From positions 35,084,177 through 35,148,176 of the forward strand of contig OX421964.1 in the NCBI GenBank assembly GCA_949128115.1: 64,000 bases of DNA, given 5' to 3'. This stretch comes from Anaspis maculata. Its lineage: Eukaryota > Arthropoda > Insecta > Coleoptera > Scraptiidae. Made by a program: the position numbers and the translations under genes. Within the stretch, counting starts at the first letter, position 1; each line of letters opens with the position of its first letter. Below, in pieces: positions 1-11,709 of the stretch. The notes under the pieces are model-generated. The model was not told the DNA's origin, made no database searches, and worked only from the letters and a program-made list of their open reading frames with translations.

Positions 1-536
1 ATCAGCAAATCAACAATAGAATTGACCACAATGAAACCTGAGTAAGTAATTATATAATGCTGAATTTTCTGTGCAAGCTTCAGGGCTACTGTTCCGAAAC
101 AAAATATGACGATGGTGTTAGTCCCAAACTTAAATGCTCTGAAGATATTCAGCTCAAAGCTAAGTTCGTTGTTGGTAATCTTCTTGCCAGTCGCTTTTTC
201 TACTAGATTTCCAAATTTTTCTATGCGTTTGAACAGTGTCACTAGCTTTGTCTGATTTCTGTTACATTCTGTGAGTTGTACAGCTAACAAGCTACAGGCT
301 GTTGAAGTCAAAATCTTATCAGCTGTTTGCATGATACCGTCTACAGGTTGTCGACTGACAGCCAGGAAGTAAATCAATATCAAGTTCAAGGTCACTAGGA
401 AAATGTTCAATGTTTCACTGATTTTTGTCTTGTGAAATCGGTTCTGGTTTATGTCTAACGTGTAACTTGAAAGTCCGGAATATTTGCACAAAAATAATAC
501 TGGAAGCATCAGTCTTGTTAAGTGCTCTTCTGCCAT
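1..536 (-). CDS. Gustatory receptor, locus 1 (partial, exon 1 only)
   Basis: The first 178 codons of a GR exon 1 read open from an ATG at 536-534 to the left window edge. It starts MAEEHLTRLML, carries CKYSGLSSYTLD at about residue 18, a first hydrophobic segment near 45-62, then VSRQPV and LTECNRNQTKLV near 100, and runs into the segment before HQCLVLPRN of its relatives. It is closest to locus 2. Family knowledge: insect GRs are seven-transmembrane ligand-gated channels with an intracellular N-terminus. The rest of exon 1 and the C-terminal exons lie outside the window, so whether the gene is intact is unknown. First member of the minus-strand tandem array. Confidence 0.88.
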   Translation of the reverse strand, partial: MAEEHLTRLMLPVLFLCKYSGLSSYTLDINQNRFHKTKISETLNIFLVTLNLILIYFLAVSRQPVDGIMQTADKILTSTACSLLAVQLTECNRNQTKLVTLFKRIEKFGNLVEKATGKKITNNELSFELNIFRAFKFGTNTIVIFCFGTVALKLAQKIQHYIITYSGFIVVNSIVDLL

Positions 537-1548
537 GGCGCTTGCAACAAGATTACACGATCAAGCCGCCGCGCCGTTTGAAAATTGAGTTATGCAGCCC
601 AACTGAATTGCAGTAGATAGTCAATAATACCAATGAAGTATCACATTTTCCATCGAAAATTGAGTAGGTTAATACACAAAATGAGTATTTTATTGCAACC
701 GAACGATGTGAATGATTAGGCGTCTTTCTTACAATCATTTATGACTTAGTAATAGCATTACATCAATACAATTTGATAATTTGTCTTATTCAAACAAATA
801 TTCCAATAATTGAAGAGGATCTTCACGAGTCGCTACTTACAAAGTACCTAGATGTTGTCATTGTAAAAACAAAATAAGGAAATTAAATTGGGACATAGGC
901 ATTACTTCGAACCAGGAATCAATTAACTGATTGCTTGGTTTGGTAACTGTAATGGAAAATTGGAGAATTTTATTTACCATCAATCGATTTATATACAAAA
1001 TTTGTAATCACTTGGCAAAAGACTATGTTACCACATGAATTTCTATTTGGAGTGGGTTTTGAGACTATACTAACAGGGCTATTCGTCAAATAGGGAGGTA
1101 CCAAAAAGGAGATTTATAGACAGAAAAAAGAATGTATCAATCTACAATAAGCTTATAACCTGTGGGTTGATGGTCCGAAGAATTGGTATGAATGATAACC
1201 GTTTCAGGACGACTTAAAATAGAAATACTAAAGTACTATTGCAAAAGTCTCTAAGAACAAGCGAATTGTATCTTCGAGAGACGAAAATATCGTGTGTTCA
1301 AATGAATTCTTAATCAGAGCAGGCTGTGTCCAGGTCAAATTCATGGGTGTGACTCTACGTTTAGCTGAGGCACAGCCTGTTAAAAATTCATTTTTTCATC
1401 ACACGATATATGGTAGTACCGGTGAAAGTCAAGAAAACCTGAGTAGTGTTCGAGACCTCTGACTTTTCCGGTCAGTTGATGAATGAATAACTGTTGAGGA
1501 TCATTGGTGATTGGTGGAACGTTCAATATCTCCAAATTTGAACAAGCA
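537..1548. other. Intergenic between GR loci 1 and 2
   Basis: About 1 kb without a convincing gene. It is the 5' flank of locus 1 and the 3' flank of locus 2. Part of the first 400 bases resembles the 5' flank of locus 2 (2814-3060), as expected from tandem duplication. It contains the hairpin listed at 1300-1393. No clear TATA box was found. Confidence 0.6.
1300..1393. repeat. Hairpin with 58-bp apical core (copy D)
   Basis: Short inverted arms (AAATGAATT/CTTAA type, with a 6-nt extra in the left arm) surround a 58-bp core at 1321-1378 that begins AGGCTGTG and ends CACAGCCT. The core is alignable to the core of the hairpin at 18338-18461 (for example GGTCAAATT at the same offset), while the arms are unrelated to it. 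Confidence 0.65.
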
Positions 1549-2813
1549 TCAGGCATCCAAGTGATCACTTCTATGGAACTGTATCATGTAAGTTACGAAA
1601 GTGGCGATTCCTGTTGTCATCTAAAAAATTAAACATTTTGGTCGCACGGTCATGAATTTCAACATATTTTATATCTCACTGACTGTGAACAACAGTGAGT
1701 AATCAAATCGAAATAACCCGCAAATATGGAAGCCAGACTTGCCAAAAAACGTTTTCAAATGGAAGTTTTCCACCTGAAAATACAACAAATCATTCAGGGA
1801 AATAAAATTCATAAAATAAACTGACGCTTTTGTAAGACAATGCATTACCGCTCTTCAGTTCGTCTCTGGCATCCACAGCTAACATCAACTGCAAAAGACC
1901 CCACTTTAAATCAGAACTGACAAGAAAAAGGCAAACCCACTTCTTTATTGAAACTTTAGAAAGCATGGACCATCAGCACAAAATCCACAACAAATTGAAC
2001 TACAAACAGAGACATAGACACCACAAACATCGTTGTTAATGCATTATCTGTATTCAAGTCGCGTATATGTATTGCTGAAGGAGAATTGAATACTGCGTAC
2101 ACGGAAAAACTCATTTCTGACAAAATGTACATCAGTTTGATCAGAAGGATGCGCTGGAAAATGTTCTGGATCATTTTTCGCAAGCTTTGATATTCATCGT
2201 ATACTGCGCAAACATCGAACTGCTCTCCGCTTCTGTTCAAACATCTCAGCAAGTTTCTTGGCAATACCAGACACTGATGCATCAGCAAATCAACGATAGA
2301 ATTGATCACAATGAAACCTGAGTAATTGATTGCATACTGCACATTCAGTGCGAGCTTCAAAGCCACTGTTCCGAAACAAAATATGACGAAGATGTTGGTC
2401 CCAAACTTGAATGCTCTGAAGACATTCAGTTCAAAGCTGAGTTCGTTGTTGTTGATCTTCTTGCCAGTCGCTTTTTTTATTAGATTTTCAAATTTTCCTA
2501 TGCGTTTGAACAGGACCACTAGCTTTGTTTGATTTCTGTTACATTCTGTGAGTTGGACAGCTAACAAGCTACATGATGCTAAAGTTGTGATTTTATCAGC
2601 TGTTTCCATGATACCTTTTACAGGGCGTCGACTGACAGCCATAGAGTAAATCATTATCAAATTCAAGGTCACTAGAAAAATGTTCAATATTCCACTAATT
2701 TTTGTCTTATGGAACCGCTTTTGGCTCGTGTCTAACGTAAAGCTTGAAAGTCCTGAATATTTACACAAAAATGATATTGGAAGCATTAGTTTTGTTATGT
2801 TCTCTTCTCCCAT
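1549..2813 (-). pseudogene. Gustatory receptor, locus 2, with an in-frame stop at the end of exon 1
   Basis: Four GR exons read in order on the minus strand: exon 1 2813-1941, exon 2 1888-1826, exon 3 1773-1684 (starts VENFHLKT, ends DYSLLFT), exon 4 1620-1549 (MTTGIATFVTYMIQF, stop). All junctions are phase 0 with AG acceptors and donors GTGGGT, GTCAGT, GTCAGT. The only lesion seen is TAA at 1958-1956, where loci 3 and 4 have GAG in VHAFESFDRE; it comes 15 nt before the donor. The resulting 285-residue product would lack exons 2-4, including TM7 and the TF/TYhhhhhQF signature. Residues 1-285 otherwise look normal (CKYSGLSSFTLD, NRNQTKLV, HQCLVLPRN). The stop could be a polymorphism, a recent null allele or a sequencing error. 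Duplicate partner of locus 1. Confidence 0.85.
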
Positions 2814-3161
2814 GGCCTTACAAAAGGTCTACATGAATCAAACCGACAGCCGAAAATTGAGTTATGCAGTCAAATTCAATTGCTGAAGATAGTCAATAAT
2901 ACCGTACCAATGAAGTAGTACATTCTCCATTGGAAATTGAATAGGTTGATACACAAAATGAATAATTGATTGCAACTGGACCATGTAAATTATTAGCTGT
3001 TGTTTCTTACAATCACTTATGAACTAATAATAGAGCATAACAGTAATACAAACGGCTCGATAAATCATTATCGAGTATTAACATAATATTTCAATTTGTT
3101 TCAACGTAATAATTTTAGAGTAACATGAAGTTTAAATTATGAGCTGATACGTAAACGTAAG
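2814..3161. other. 5' flank of GR locus 2 / 3' flank of locus 3
   Basis: About 350 bp, AT-rich. Nothing gene-like was seen. It presumably holds the locus 2 promoter, but no core promoter motif stands out. Confidence 0.5.
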
Positions 3162-4475
3162 TTAGGCTTCAGAATGAGCAATTGTCCGGAATTGTACCAT
3201 GTAAGTTACGAAAGTGGTGGTTCCTGCTACCATCTACAAAGTAAAACGATAAGACGCAAAACAAAAACTCCTCTTTTACCTACCGTGAATAATAGCGAGT
3301 AATTGAACCAAAATAATCCGCAAATACTAAAGTTGGATTTGCCGAAATATGTTTTCAAGTAAAAATTTTCTTCCTGAAAATACAGCGTTCAATAATCAGC
3401 ACAATGCAGTTGAAGAAAAACTGACACTTTTGTAAGATGTTCTATAATCTCTCCCCATTCCATCATTGACATCCACAGCTAACACCAACTACATCAATTT
3501 CACAGCAAATTAGAGTAAGTACCTGCATTGGAAACAAGCAAATGACAAACTTACTTCTCTATCGAAACTCTCAAAGGCGTGGACCATGAACAGAAAGTCA
3601 ACAATATATAGAAAAACAAACAGAGACATAGATCCCAAAAACATCTTCACGATTTCATCATCTACTTCCACTATTGCTCCTTTTAAACCAATTGTTGAAG
3701 GAGTATTGAATACTCCGTACACGGAAAATGACATTTCTGACAAAATATATATCAGCTTCATTAGGAGGATACGTTGAAAAATGTTTTTGATCATTTTCCG
3801 CAAACTTTGATAATCGTCGTATATTTCGCAAAAATCAGACTGATGTTGCTCGCTTCTGTTCAAACATCTCATCATATTCGTAGGCAACACCAAACATTGA
3901 TGTATCAGTAAGTCAACAATTGAATTGTTTAGAATAAAACCTGAATAGGTGATGACATGTTTCACCCCCATTACAAGTTGTAACGCTACTGTTCCGAAAC
4001 AGATACATATGAAACAATTGTAGCAAATTTTAAATATTCTGTACAAATTCAGTTCGAAACTGATTTCGTTGTTGCTGAGGTTTTTGCCTGTCAGCCTCTT
4101 GAAATGATTGCCAAATTTTTCAATACTTTTCATCAGTGTCACTATATTGGTTTGATTCCTGTTGCATTCTGTAAGTTGAATTGCTAGCAAACTACAGGAT
4201 GTTATGGTTGTAATTTTTTCAGCTGTATGCAAAATACCGTTGACAGGTCTTCGGCTGACAGCCATAAACCAAATCGAAATGAAATATATGCACACTAAGA
4301 AAATGTTCAGCAATTCACCAGTTTTTGTCTTGTGAAATCGCTTTTTGGTTACATCTAACGTATAGCTTGTAAGACCCGAATATTTACACAAAACTAATGT
4401 TGGAAACATCAGTTTCGTTACGTTTTGTTCTGTCATGGCTTTGTTCTTGGCAATCCAGTCATTGAATTTTGACAC
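3162..4475 (-). CDS. Gustatory receptor, locus 3
   Basis: Exons (minus): 4475-3555, 3488-3426, 3373-3284, 3233-3162; coding total 1146 nt, 381 residues, the usual GR length. Donors are GTAAGT, GTCAGT and GTAGGT, all phase 0. Exon 1 has CKYSGLTSYTLD near residue 31, AVSRRPVNGI, ECNRNQTNIV, HQCLVLPTNMMRCLNRS and ends VHAFESFDRE. Exon 2 ends TSYKS. Exon 3 is EENFYLKTYFGKSNFSICGL and continues to NYSLLFT. Exon 4 starts MVAGTTTFVTYMVQF and ends in TAA. The signature is TF rather than TY. A second ATG at 4436 (MTEQNV) matches the start of locus 4 and is the likelier start, giving 368 residues. Expected role: chemosensory membrane receptor-channel. It is a recent duplicate of locus 4, including its 5' flank. 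Confidence 0.92.
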
Positions 4476-5470
4476 TTCTATATGTTCAACTTACGAAATG
4501 CTAGCTTAGGGAGAATATAAAATAGTAGGTACTTATGTACCTGGATAACGTCTCTACTTGGAAACTGAGCTATCCAGCCTAATCAAATTGCATAAAGTGG
4601 TGGTGACTAATGCTTATGAGATAGCATGTTTTTCATCAAAACACAATAGAGTATAGTGTTAACATAATTATGAAATGAACAATTATTTAGGTCAACATAT
4701 CATCAACAAGGATTATCGTGAAGTAGCTAATCCAGCATGTCACATGGACCCAAGGAAAAATGTTAAATGCTTTCTTGCAGTAGCAGATTGGCTCGGATTT
4801 ATCATCTACAGTGGTGTTCTCGAAGTTGGGTTATTTCTTTCAACACGCTGCTGCTCACAATTGTTATCAAGGGATGAAACATATAGTAACAAAAACTCTT
4901 CAGTTTTTTTTTTAATAAAACTGCAATTTTTTATATGATTCATGGTGAAGACCGCAGCGCGATATCTCAGTTTTAAGTGCCTTTAAGAATCAAAATAAAT
5001 AGGTCAGGTAACGTTTATACTGAGTATCTCCATCCCTACTTCTCTTACCGTGACACACGCATGCTGTGTTCGTTTCACGTACAGCGCTTATGGAAGCAGC
5101 TATACGTCACTTGAATTTTAAAAATGGCTGTTACTAATAGACGCCTGGTGAAAGCTGAGTTTTTCTTCTCAAAATAGGTTTACTGATGTGTACTTGATAG
5201 CCCGATGATACTTGATCATGGTAAAATCTCAAAGTGGCACTTGTGTCCAGTAGCTTATTCAGGTATTTATAACTTGAGGAATGTATGTCAAAAAATGTTT
5301 TTCACGAGGTTTTTCATTATTTTCCCTGGTCCCTTGACATATCAGCAACCACTTATCAAAACAGGTGGTTCAACCTCGAGAATACCTTGTATACCGGGAG
5401 ATTGATACTGCTATAATTTCTTTGAAGTAGGTACTCACAAATTGTTTGATTTTTTTTTTTAAAGAAAATT
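4476..5470. repeat. 5' flank of locus 3, duplicated upstream of locus 4
   Basis: Blocks of this flank recur in order upstream of locus 4 (about 8240-9140): the segment around AGCCTAATCAAATTGCAT, the GTAGCTAATCCAGCATGT block, and the CTTGTATACCGG block near 5390 and 9090. The unit copied was therefore the gene plus about 0.9 kb of upstream DNA. No other gene was seen. Confidence 0.7.
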
Positions 5471-5640
5471 ATGCAATTTCATTAGGCTGGATTACTACTC
5501 TTTTCATACTCCCTGAGCTAGCATTTTTCAGTCATAGGAGTGTTACAATTCAATAGCTGTTACATTCAAAAAAGCTAACAGGCAAAAACCTCAACAACAG
5601 TGAAATAAGTTTCAAACTGAATTTGTACAGAGCATTCATC
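5471..5640 (+). pseudogene. Inverted GR relic (5' flank plus exon 1 fragment)
   Basis: Bases 5471-5560 read as the reverse complement of the flank of loci 3 and 4 (ATGCAATTT, TTAGGCTGG, then TAGGAGTGTTACAATT). They run directly into a plus-strand fragment that translates KLTGKNLNNSEISFKLNLYR, matching LTGKNLSNNEISFELNLYR of locus 3 at about residue 130. Everything between the start codon and that point is missing and the frame soon ends. This is a truncated GR copy in opposite orientation to its neighbours. Confidence 0.75.
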
Positions 5641-6958
5641 ACAGAGTAATACTGCTCATTATTATGATTGCTTCAGACTTGTTTTGTCTTTTCCACTGTG
5701 TTTCCCACTTGTAGTATTCTGTTTTCTGCATTTACATTTTATATAAATAGGCAACGTCCTGTTGAATTTCCACGAAATAAATAATTAAATGAATGATATG
5801 TATCCACCTTTCCAGATACTTGGTGTGTTTGAAAGAGAACCTATTCACTCAGAAGATAAATTTCTCATTCCTCAAAAAAAAAACAATATCCACATGATAG
5901 TTCATGGGCCTCATGAATAAAGATTAAGCAATTGCTTTTGCTTGATTTTTTGTTTCTAGAAAATTCTCAAAAAACTCAAAAACTTCAAGTAATTCAATTA
6001 TTTAGGTTTCACTGGGCATTTGAGTAACTAATTGAAATAATAACAATGGTTTAGAGTCTCATTTCCAAATGTTTCTCCGTTTTTTGCTGCTAGAATTTAA
6101 GCCAAAGCAATTACTTCATCTTCATTCATAAGGACCAATGACTCACCACAAGACATAAGAAATCAAAAATCATATATCCTGAAAAGATCTCTGAAACAAA
6201 TACTAGCCAAAAAGGCGTACTATTTAATTTGAGTAAGTATTTCAAAGATTCGAATGAAAATACTGTTACGTACGGGTTCGATGATGATTGAGACGATCGC
6301 TTTAAAACACACACTGTTTATTACTGCGTACTACAATAAATACACGCCAACAATTATTTACGCTTGTAAATATCGCTGGGACTTTCAATTCCATACTGGT
6401 GCTGCGATTCAAAGTGCTTATATAGGTCCCGACTAATTATCTCGAATGTTCCATCATGGATCATCCCGCAAATTCCATAGTGATCCGGTATGTGGTTTCT
6501 TGACGACTCCTGAATAATAGTCCACATCTTTCGCGTGCTTCCCGTGCGCTCCGGAATATCTGCACCTCCGCCAAAATGGACAGATGTGTCTTGATCGAAC
6601 GTTGAAGGTTACATGTATTTCTAGGAAGATTGCGTGTTTACCAAAATGCACGGAATCGCCGCTCGTAACTCGTAACCTTAGCTCACTGGTCGTAACTGAT
6701 ATGAATGTATGTTTTTCTCGTCTGTCGTGCTTATGTTTATTTGTGTCTAACAATGCATAATGCATTGTCAACGTATCAACAAATAACAATAAAGAATATT
6801 ATTATTATTAGTATTATTTTTATTTAAACATAATAATTTCAGAATAACATTATGCCCACTTACTTACTCACTTACTTACTCACTTGCTTTATCGTGAGTC
6901 TTTCTAACGTAGGCTTAATGTTTTGAGATGAAGTTTGAATTACGAGCTGATCCGTGAG
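5641..6958. other. Intergenic; possible solo LTR and CTTA microsatellite
   Basis: No gene seen. Bases about 6260-6800 are higher in GC than the surroundings, start near TGTTACGTACGGG and end in CAATAAAGAAT followed by (TTA)n, which could be a solo LTR; no flanking duplication was established, so this is a guess. A (CTTA)n microsatellite lies at 6849-6892. Confidence 0.4.
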
Positions 6959-8227
6959 TTAGGCCTCAGAATGAGCAATTGTACGGAATTGTACCATGTA
7001 AGTTACGAAAGTTGTTGTACCTGCTATCATCTACAAAATATAACGATAGGACGTAAAGTAAAACTTATCTTACCTACCGTGAATAATAACGAGTAATTGA
7101 ACGAAAATAGGCCGCAAATACTAAAGTTGGATCCGCCGAGATATGTTTTCAAGTGAAAATTTGCTTCCTAGAAATACAGCGTGCAATAATCCGAAGAATA
7201 CGGTTGAACAAAAACTGACACTTTTGTAAGATGTTCTATGACCATTCTCAATTTCACCGTTGACATCCACGGCTAACATCAACTATAACAATTGTACAGC
7301 AAATAAGAGTAGGTACCTACATTGGAAACAGGCAAACGACAAACTTACTTCTCTGTCGAAACTCTCAAAGGCGTGAACTATGAACAGAAAGTCAACAACA
7401 AATATAAGAACAAACAAAGACATAGCTCCCAAAAACATCTTCACGATTTCATTATCTACTTTCACTGTTGCTCCACTCAAATCGATTGTTGAAGGAGTAT
7501 TGAATACTCCGTACACAGAAAACGACATTTCTGACAAAATATATATAAGCTTTATTAGGAGGATACGTTGAAAAATTTTTTTGATCATTCTTCGCAAACT
7601 TTGATAATCGTCGTATATTTCGCAAAAATCAGACTGTTGCTTGCTTCTGTTTAGACATCTCATCATATTCGTAGGCAACACCAAACATTGATGTATCAGT
7701 AAGTCAACAATTGAATTGTTCAGAATGAAACCTGAATAGATGATAGCGTTTTTCATTCCCAATACAAGTTTCGCTGCTACTGTTCCGAAACAGAGGAACA
7801 TGGAACCATTGGAGCAAATTTTGAATACCCTGTACAAATTCAGTTCAAAATTTATTTGATTGTTGTTGATGTCGTTTCCTGTTAGCTTTTTGAAATGACT
7901 GCCAAATTTCTCAATACTTTTCAACAGCGCCACTATATTGGTTTGATTCCTGTTGCATTCTGTAAGTTGAATTGCTAACAAACTGCAGGATGTTATGATT
8001 GTAATTTTGTCAGCTGTATGCAAGATACCGCTGACAGGTCTCCGACTGACAGCCATAGACCAAATCAAAATTGAATATATACATGCTAGGAATACATTCA
8101 ACAATTCATCAGCTCTTGTCTTGTGAAATTGTTTTTTGGTTACGTCTAACGTATAGCTTGAAAGACCTGAATATTTACATAAAACTAATGTTGGAAACAT
8201 CATTTTCAATACGTTTTGTTCTGTCAT
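6959..8227 (-). CDS. Gustatory receptor, locus 4
   Basis: Exons (minus): 8227-7349, 7282-7220, 7167-7078, 7030-6959; 367 residues. Donors GTAAGT, GTCAGT, GTAGGT; all introns phase 0 and short (66, 52 and 47 nt). It starts MTEQNVLKMMFPTLVLCKYSG; motifs follow locus 3 closely (AVSRRPVSGI, ECNRNQTNIV, HQCLVLPTNMMRCLNRS, VHAFESFDRE). Exon 3 begins EANFHLKTYLGGSNFSICGL. Exon 4 begins MIAGTTTFVTYMVQF and ends AHSEA like locus 3. The gene looks intact. Family role: seven-transmembrane chemosensory receptor-channel; ligand unknown. Confidence 0.93.
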
Positions 8228-9140
8228 GGCTTTGTTATTACATTACCTGACAATTAACCAGTTTTCAAATTGTAACACTCCTATAACTCGCGGAATGCTA
8301 ATTTATAGACTATAAAAAGAGTAGGTACCTATGTACACGAATTAAGTCTCTACTTGAAAACTAAGCTAGCCAGCCTAATCAAATTGCATGAGGTTGGTTA
8401 TAATACTGATGAAATAGCATGTTTTTCATCAAAAACACATAACAATTAAATTATTATGGAAATATATGAAATGAACAATCATTTAGAAGTGGAACATATA
8501 AATTATTGAAGTGAGTTCCTTTGTTGTCTAATTTTTTTATGAATCAATTATTAAGGTAAACAAAATTATTTACTCTGATGAATCATCAAATCAACTAATC
8601 AATAACAACAAAAATTGTCGTAAAGTAGCTAATCCAGCATGTGACATGATGGGCCTGAGAAAAAATGCAAAGTGCTATTCTGTAGTAGCGGATTGACTCA
8701 GTTTCAAATAATATGTGATCTACAAAGTGTTTCTGAAGTTGAATCATTTCTTTCAACACAGTTGCTCACATATCAAGTAATCAAGGTGTAAAAGTTGAAA
8801 AAAATATTACGTCAAAAATATTTCCTTTTTTTAGTTTGAAACAAATTTAAAGAAATGACTCCGTCTAAAAATTTTCTACTTGCAATCAGCAACATATTTA
8901 ATTTTGTGTATTGTGTAAAATGGAGTCCCAATTTTCAATTATATCTGCATAATATGGAGTTTGGAGCCACACTTTGGGTCTTCATAACTCGAGAAGTTTA
9001 TCACTAAGATTGTTGTCTATTTTTATTCTTTAGCAACAACTTATTGGAACACATGGCTTAACCTTGGGCACATCTTGTATACCGGAAGGTCGACATTGCT
9101 ATAATTTCGTTGAAAGGCAAATTGTTTCAATTTTCTTGGA
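8228..9140. repeat. 5' flank of locus 4, copy of the locus 3 flank
   Basis: Matches 4476-5470 in colinear blocks with indels. No gene. The expected promoter of locus 4 lies here, but no clear core motif was recognised. Confidence 0.65.
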
Positions 9141-11709
9141 CTATCAGAAATATACGCCCGGTGGCTGTTTGCTAGTGTGACCGTTGTAAACCATGCGAAT
9201 CAAACTTTTTTTGTTCAGGCAACTTGTAGTTATTGATTAAGAGCACTTATTCAAAGTTGCAGTATTTTCCACCAATAAACGTCTCATTCAGCAATGCACG
9301 GTTATTGTTTGTACGGAATAAAGGTTCGTTTGTAATTGAATATTCCAAAGTTAAATTGTCTGATTCGCCAATTTGTGTTGTGCCAATTTTCCTGTCGGTG
9401 CAGGAAAATATGTTCACTCAATTCGAAGCCTTTTGAAACTTTGGGATGTTTTTGAACATCCTATCTAAATATGTCCCAAGAACTTCCATAAACATCCAGA
9501 GGGATAGGCAAAACAGGCTTCAAAAGCGGATTTGTAATTAAGGTGGCTCAGATGGTAGAGTGTCACTATTGTCAGCGAGACCAATAAGCATCGTTCCTCC
9601 AAGTTTCACTTCAAGTCCCAAATGCAAAGAGACTGATGGTCATGATTATCGCTTCCGGTTAGGACCTGAAATTTTCCTCCACTTTGTTGAAAATTGCTGT
9701 AGGAATTTTTTTTATGTTGTCTCGAATGATGTTAAAAAGTGCAAGGGACTTTGAATATAATATATTTTCGCACAATTGAATTTTTTCAATATTTTGTGCA
9801 GCTCTGCAGCAGATTCTAGATAAGTATTTTCACTGCCAATATAGTATACTCGCACGAATCAGTATTATTGCGCAAAAAGCCTTCAATCTATTGTGCTAAG
9901 ATATTGATAATATTGACACTGTTAATAGTTGTAGTGCATCAGCTACGAGAGAAAAAAACATTAAGGCAACTCTTATTTCTATTGTAATCAAATGCTTGTT
10001 GTTGGATGGGGTTCAAGGTAGGTAATTGTTTTGTTCATAAAATGATAGTATATTTTGTTCATGATGTTTCAAATAGCCATAGGAAGCGTCAAAGTGATTT
10101 AATGCCTTGAAGTAGCGGTGAGGTTTCAAGTACATTGGTTTTCTAGAAAAACTAGAAAAATGGTGAAAGCTTCAGTAACCCTCTCGAAGAGATTTAGCTT
10201 CCTACAGAGCATGATTATCTAGACTCTATTAGCTTTAGGCAAGCACTAGCAGTATTTATGCAAATCAAATCTGGGCGAACATCTCACGCGTTCTCTTACC
10301 CCATAGAATAAAATATTCAACCCTTTTCGCACGACAAAGAGTTTATGGGCATAAGGTTGAGTTTCCCAAAGAGAACCAGTTGAGCAATGCCAAGAAAATT
10401 CAGTGTCGTTTCGAAAATACTTCAAGATACAAAGGAACATAACATAATTTTGCAGGCTGCCTAATTAGAGGCTCAATTTGATTTGCGTGGAGCTATTATA
10501 CATATAACCCAACGTGAAGAAGAGCTGTTGTATAGTCTGTAAGTTCAAAACTACAGCACCAGCCGGATATAAAATCTATGGAATGTAAACACTTAATTTT
10601 ATGTAGATTATTTGATCGATAATTAGAATAATGGCTATAAATTTGAAATACCAAGACAAAACTCAGTGAACAACAATCTCTCTCTAAGTACAATTAAATG
10701 ATCGAGATTTCTATTCGTATATGGAAGATGGCCTAGGTAGAAGAACGGGTTGAAATTTAAATCTTGACGAGGTCTTGAATTGATTGAGCAGAGAATTAAT
10801 ACTCAGGTGCGTTGAGAAACGGGCTCACCAATAGGTCTGAAAATTAGGAAAATGCGAAACGGAATTCAATTGAAAGGATTGGGTAATTAGTCGCAGGGTT
10901 TTTGAACGTAATTAGGGTTTGCAGAAATCGAATGTAAACTCTACTAATTTCTAACGCTAGCTGATGTTAGCACGTCTGGAAGTAATGTAATAGATAGTTA
11001 AGATGAACTAAATTGTGAATTGTGTGTGAATTGAATGCGATGATTGATTTATTTGTAATAAAGGTGAAGTGTGGTTAAATGACTTTGTTTATTTCTCAAT
11101 ATTTTCTCAATTCATTCTGTTTCATAGAACTGAGGTTACTCGCATGACAAGGGTATTAGGGCATAACTGGGCAATCGAGGTAGGTGTAATTAATTCCAAT
11201 GACTTAGGTAGAGGTAATAAAAATCTACGGCACAACAAAACATAACGTAGGGTCACTAGACGTATCACAGCTGATTAAATTATTATGGGAAAAGGGGTTT
11301 CTCACAGTACGTAGTAACATTTAGGTACCTAAGCTGATGTGATTCTTGTAGGGAAAATTTTGTTCAGACATAATGTGGCTTGCCCGATGCAAATTTCCAA
11401 TAGAATTTACTAATGCAATATGTAATAAATCTTACAACCTGTATTGAGACTTTTCAATTTTTAAACAATAGATGTTAGAGAAAATCCTTGGATTCAATAG
11501 CCCTGATTCCGCAAGACAAAGTCAGTGTCCGACAAAGCTCACTTGTCTATGATAAGCAAACTCATGCCTAGAGGGAAACGTTGTTGTACAGTTCCGACAC
11601 CATTGTTGCAAAAATTTGAGGTCAGCTTTTTATAACAAAGAATGACCAAGCCGTGTCAAGCCGTTCTTTGTGAACTTTATTGATCAAACCAAACCAACGT
11701 CAGTGAAAT
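9141..11709. other. Gene-free interval between GR loci 4 and 5
   Basis: Only short open frames without recognisable motifs. Near 9540-9570 the segment TGGCTCAGATGGTAGAG fits a polymerase III A box and could be the head of a tRNA-derived SINE, but no convincing B box follows. Nothing else identified. Confidence 0.5.

Noticed and set aside
6260..6810. Possible solo LTR (TGTTACG start)
   Set aside because: No target duplication or matching internal region was found, so it is only mentioned as a possibility.
9540..9640. tRNA gene
   Set aside because: An A-box-like segment is present but no B box, anticodon stem or acceptor pairing could be drawn.
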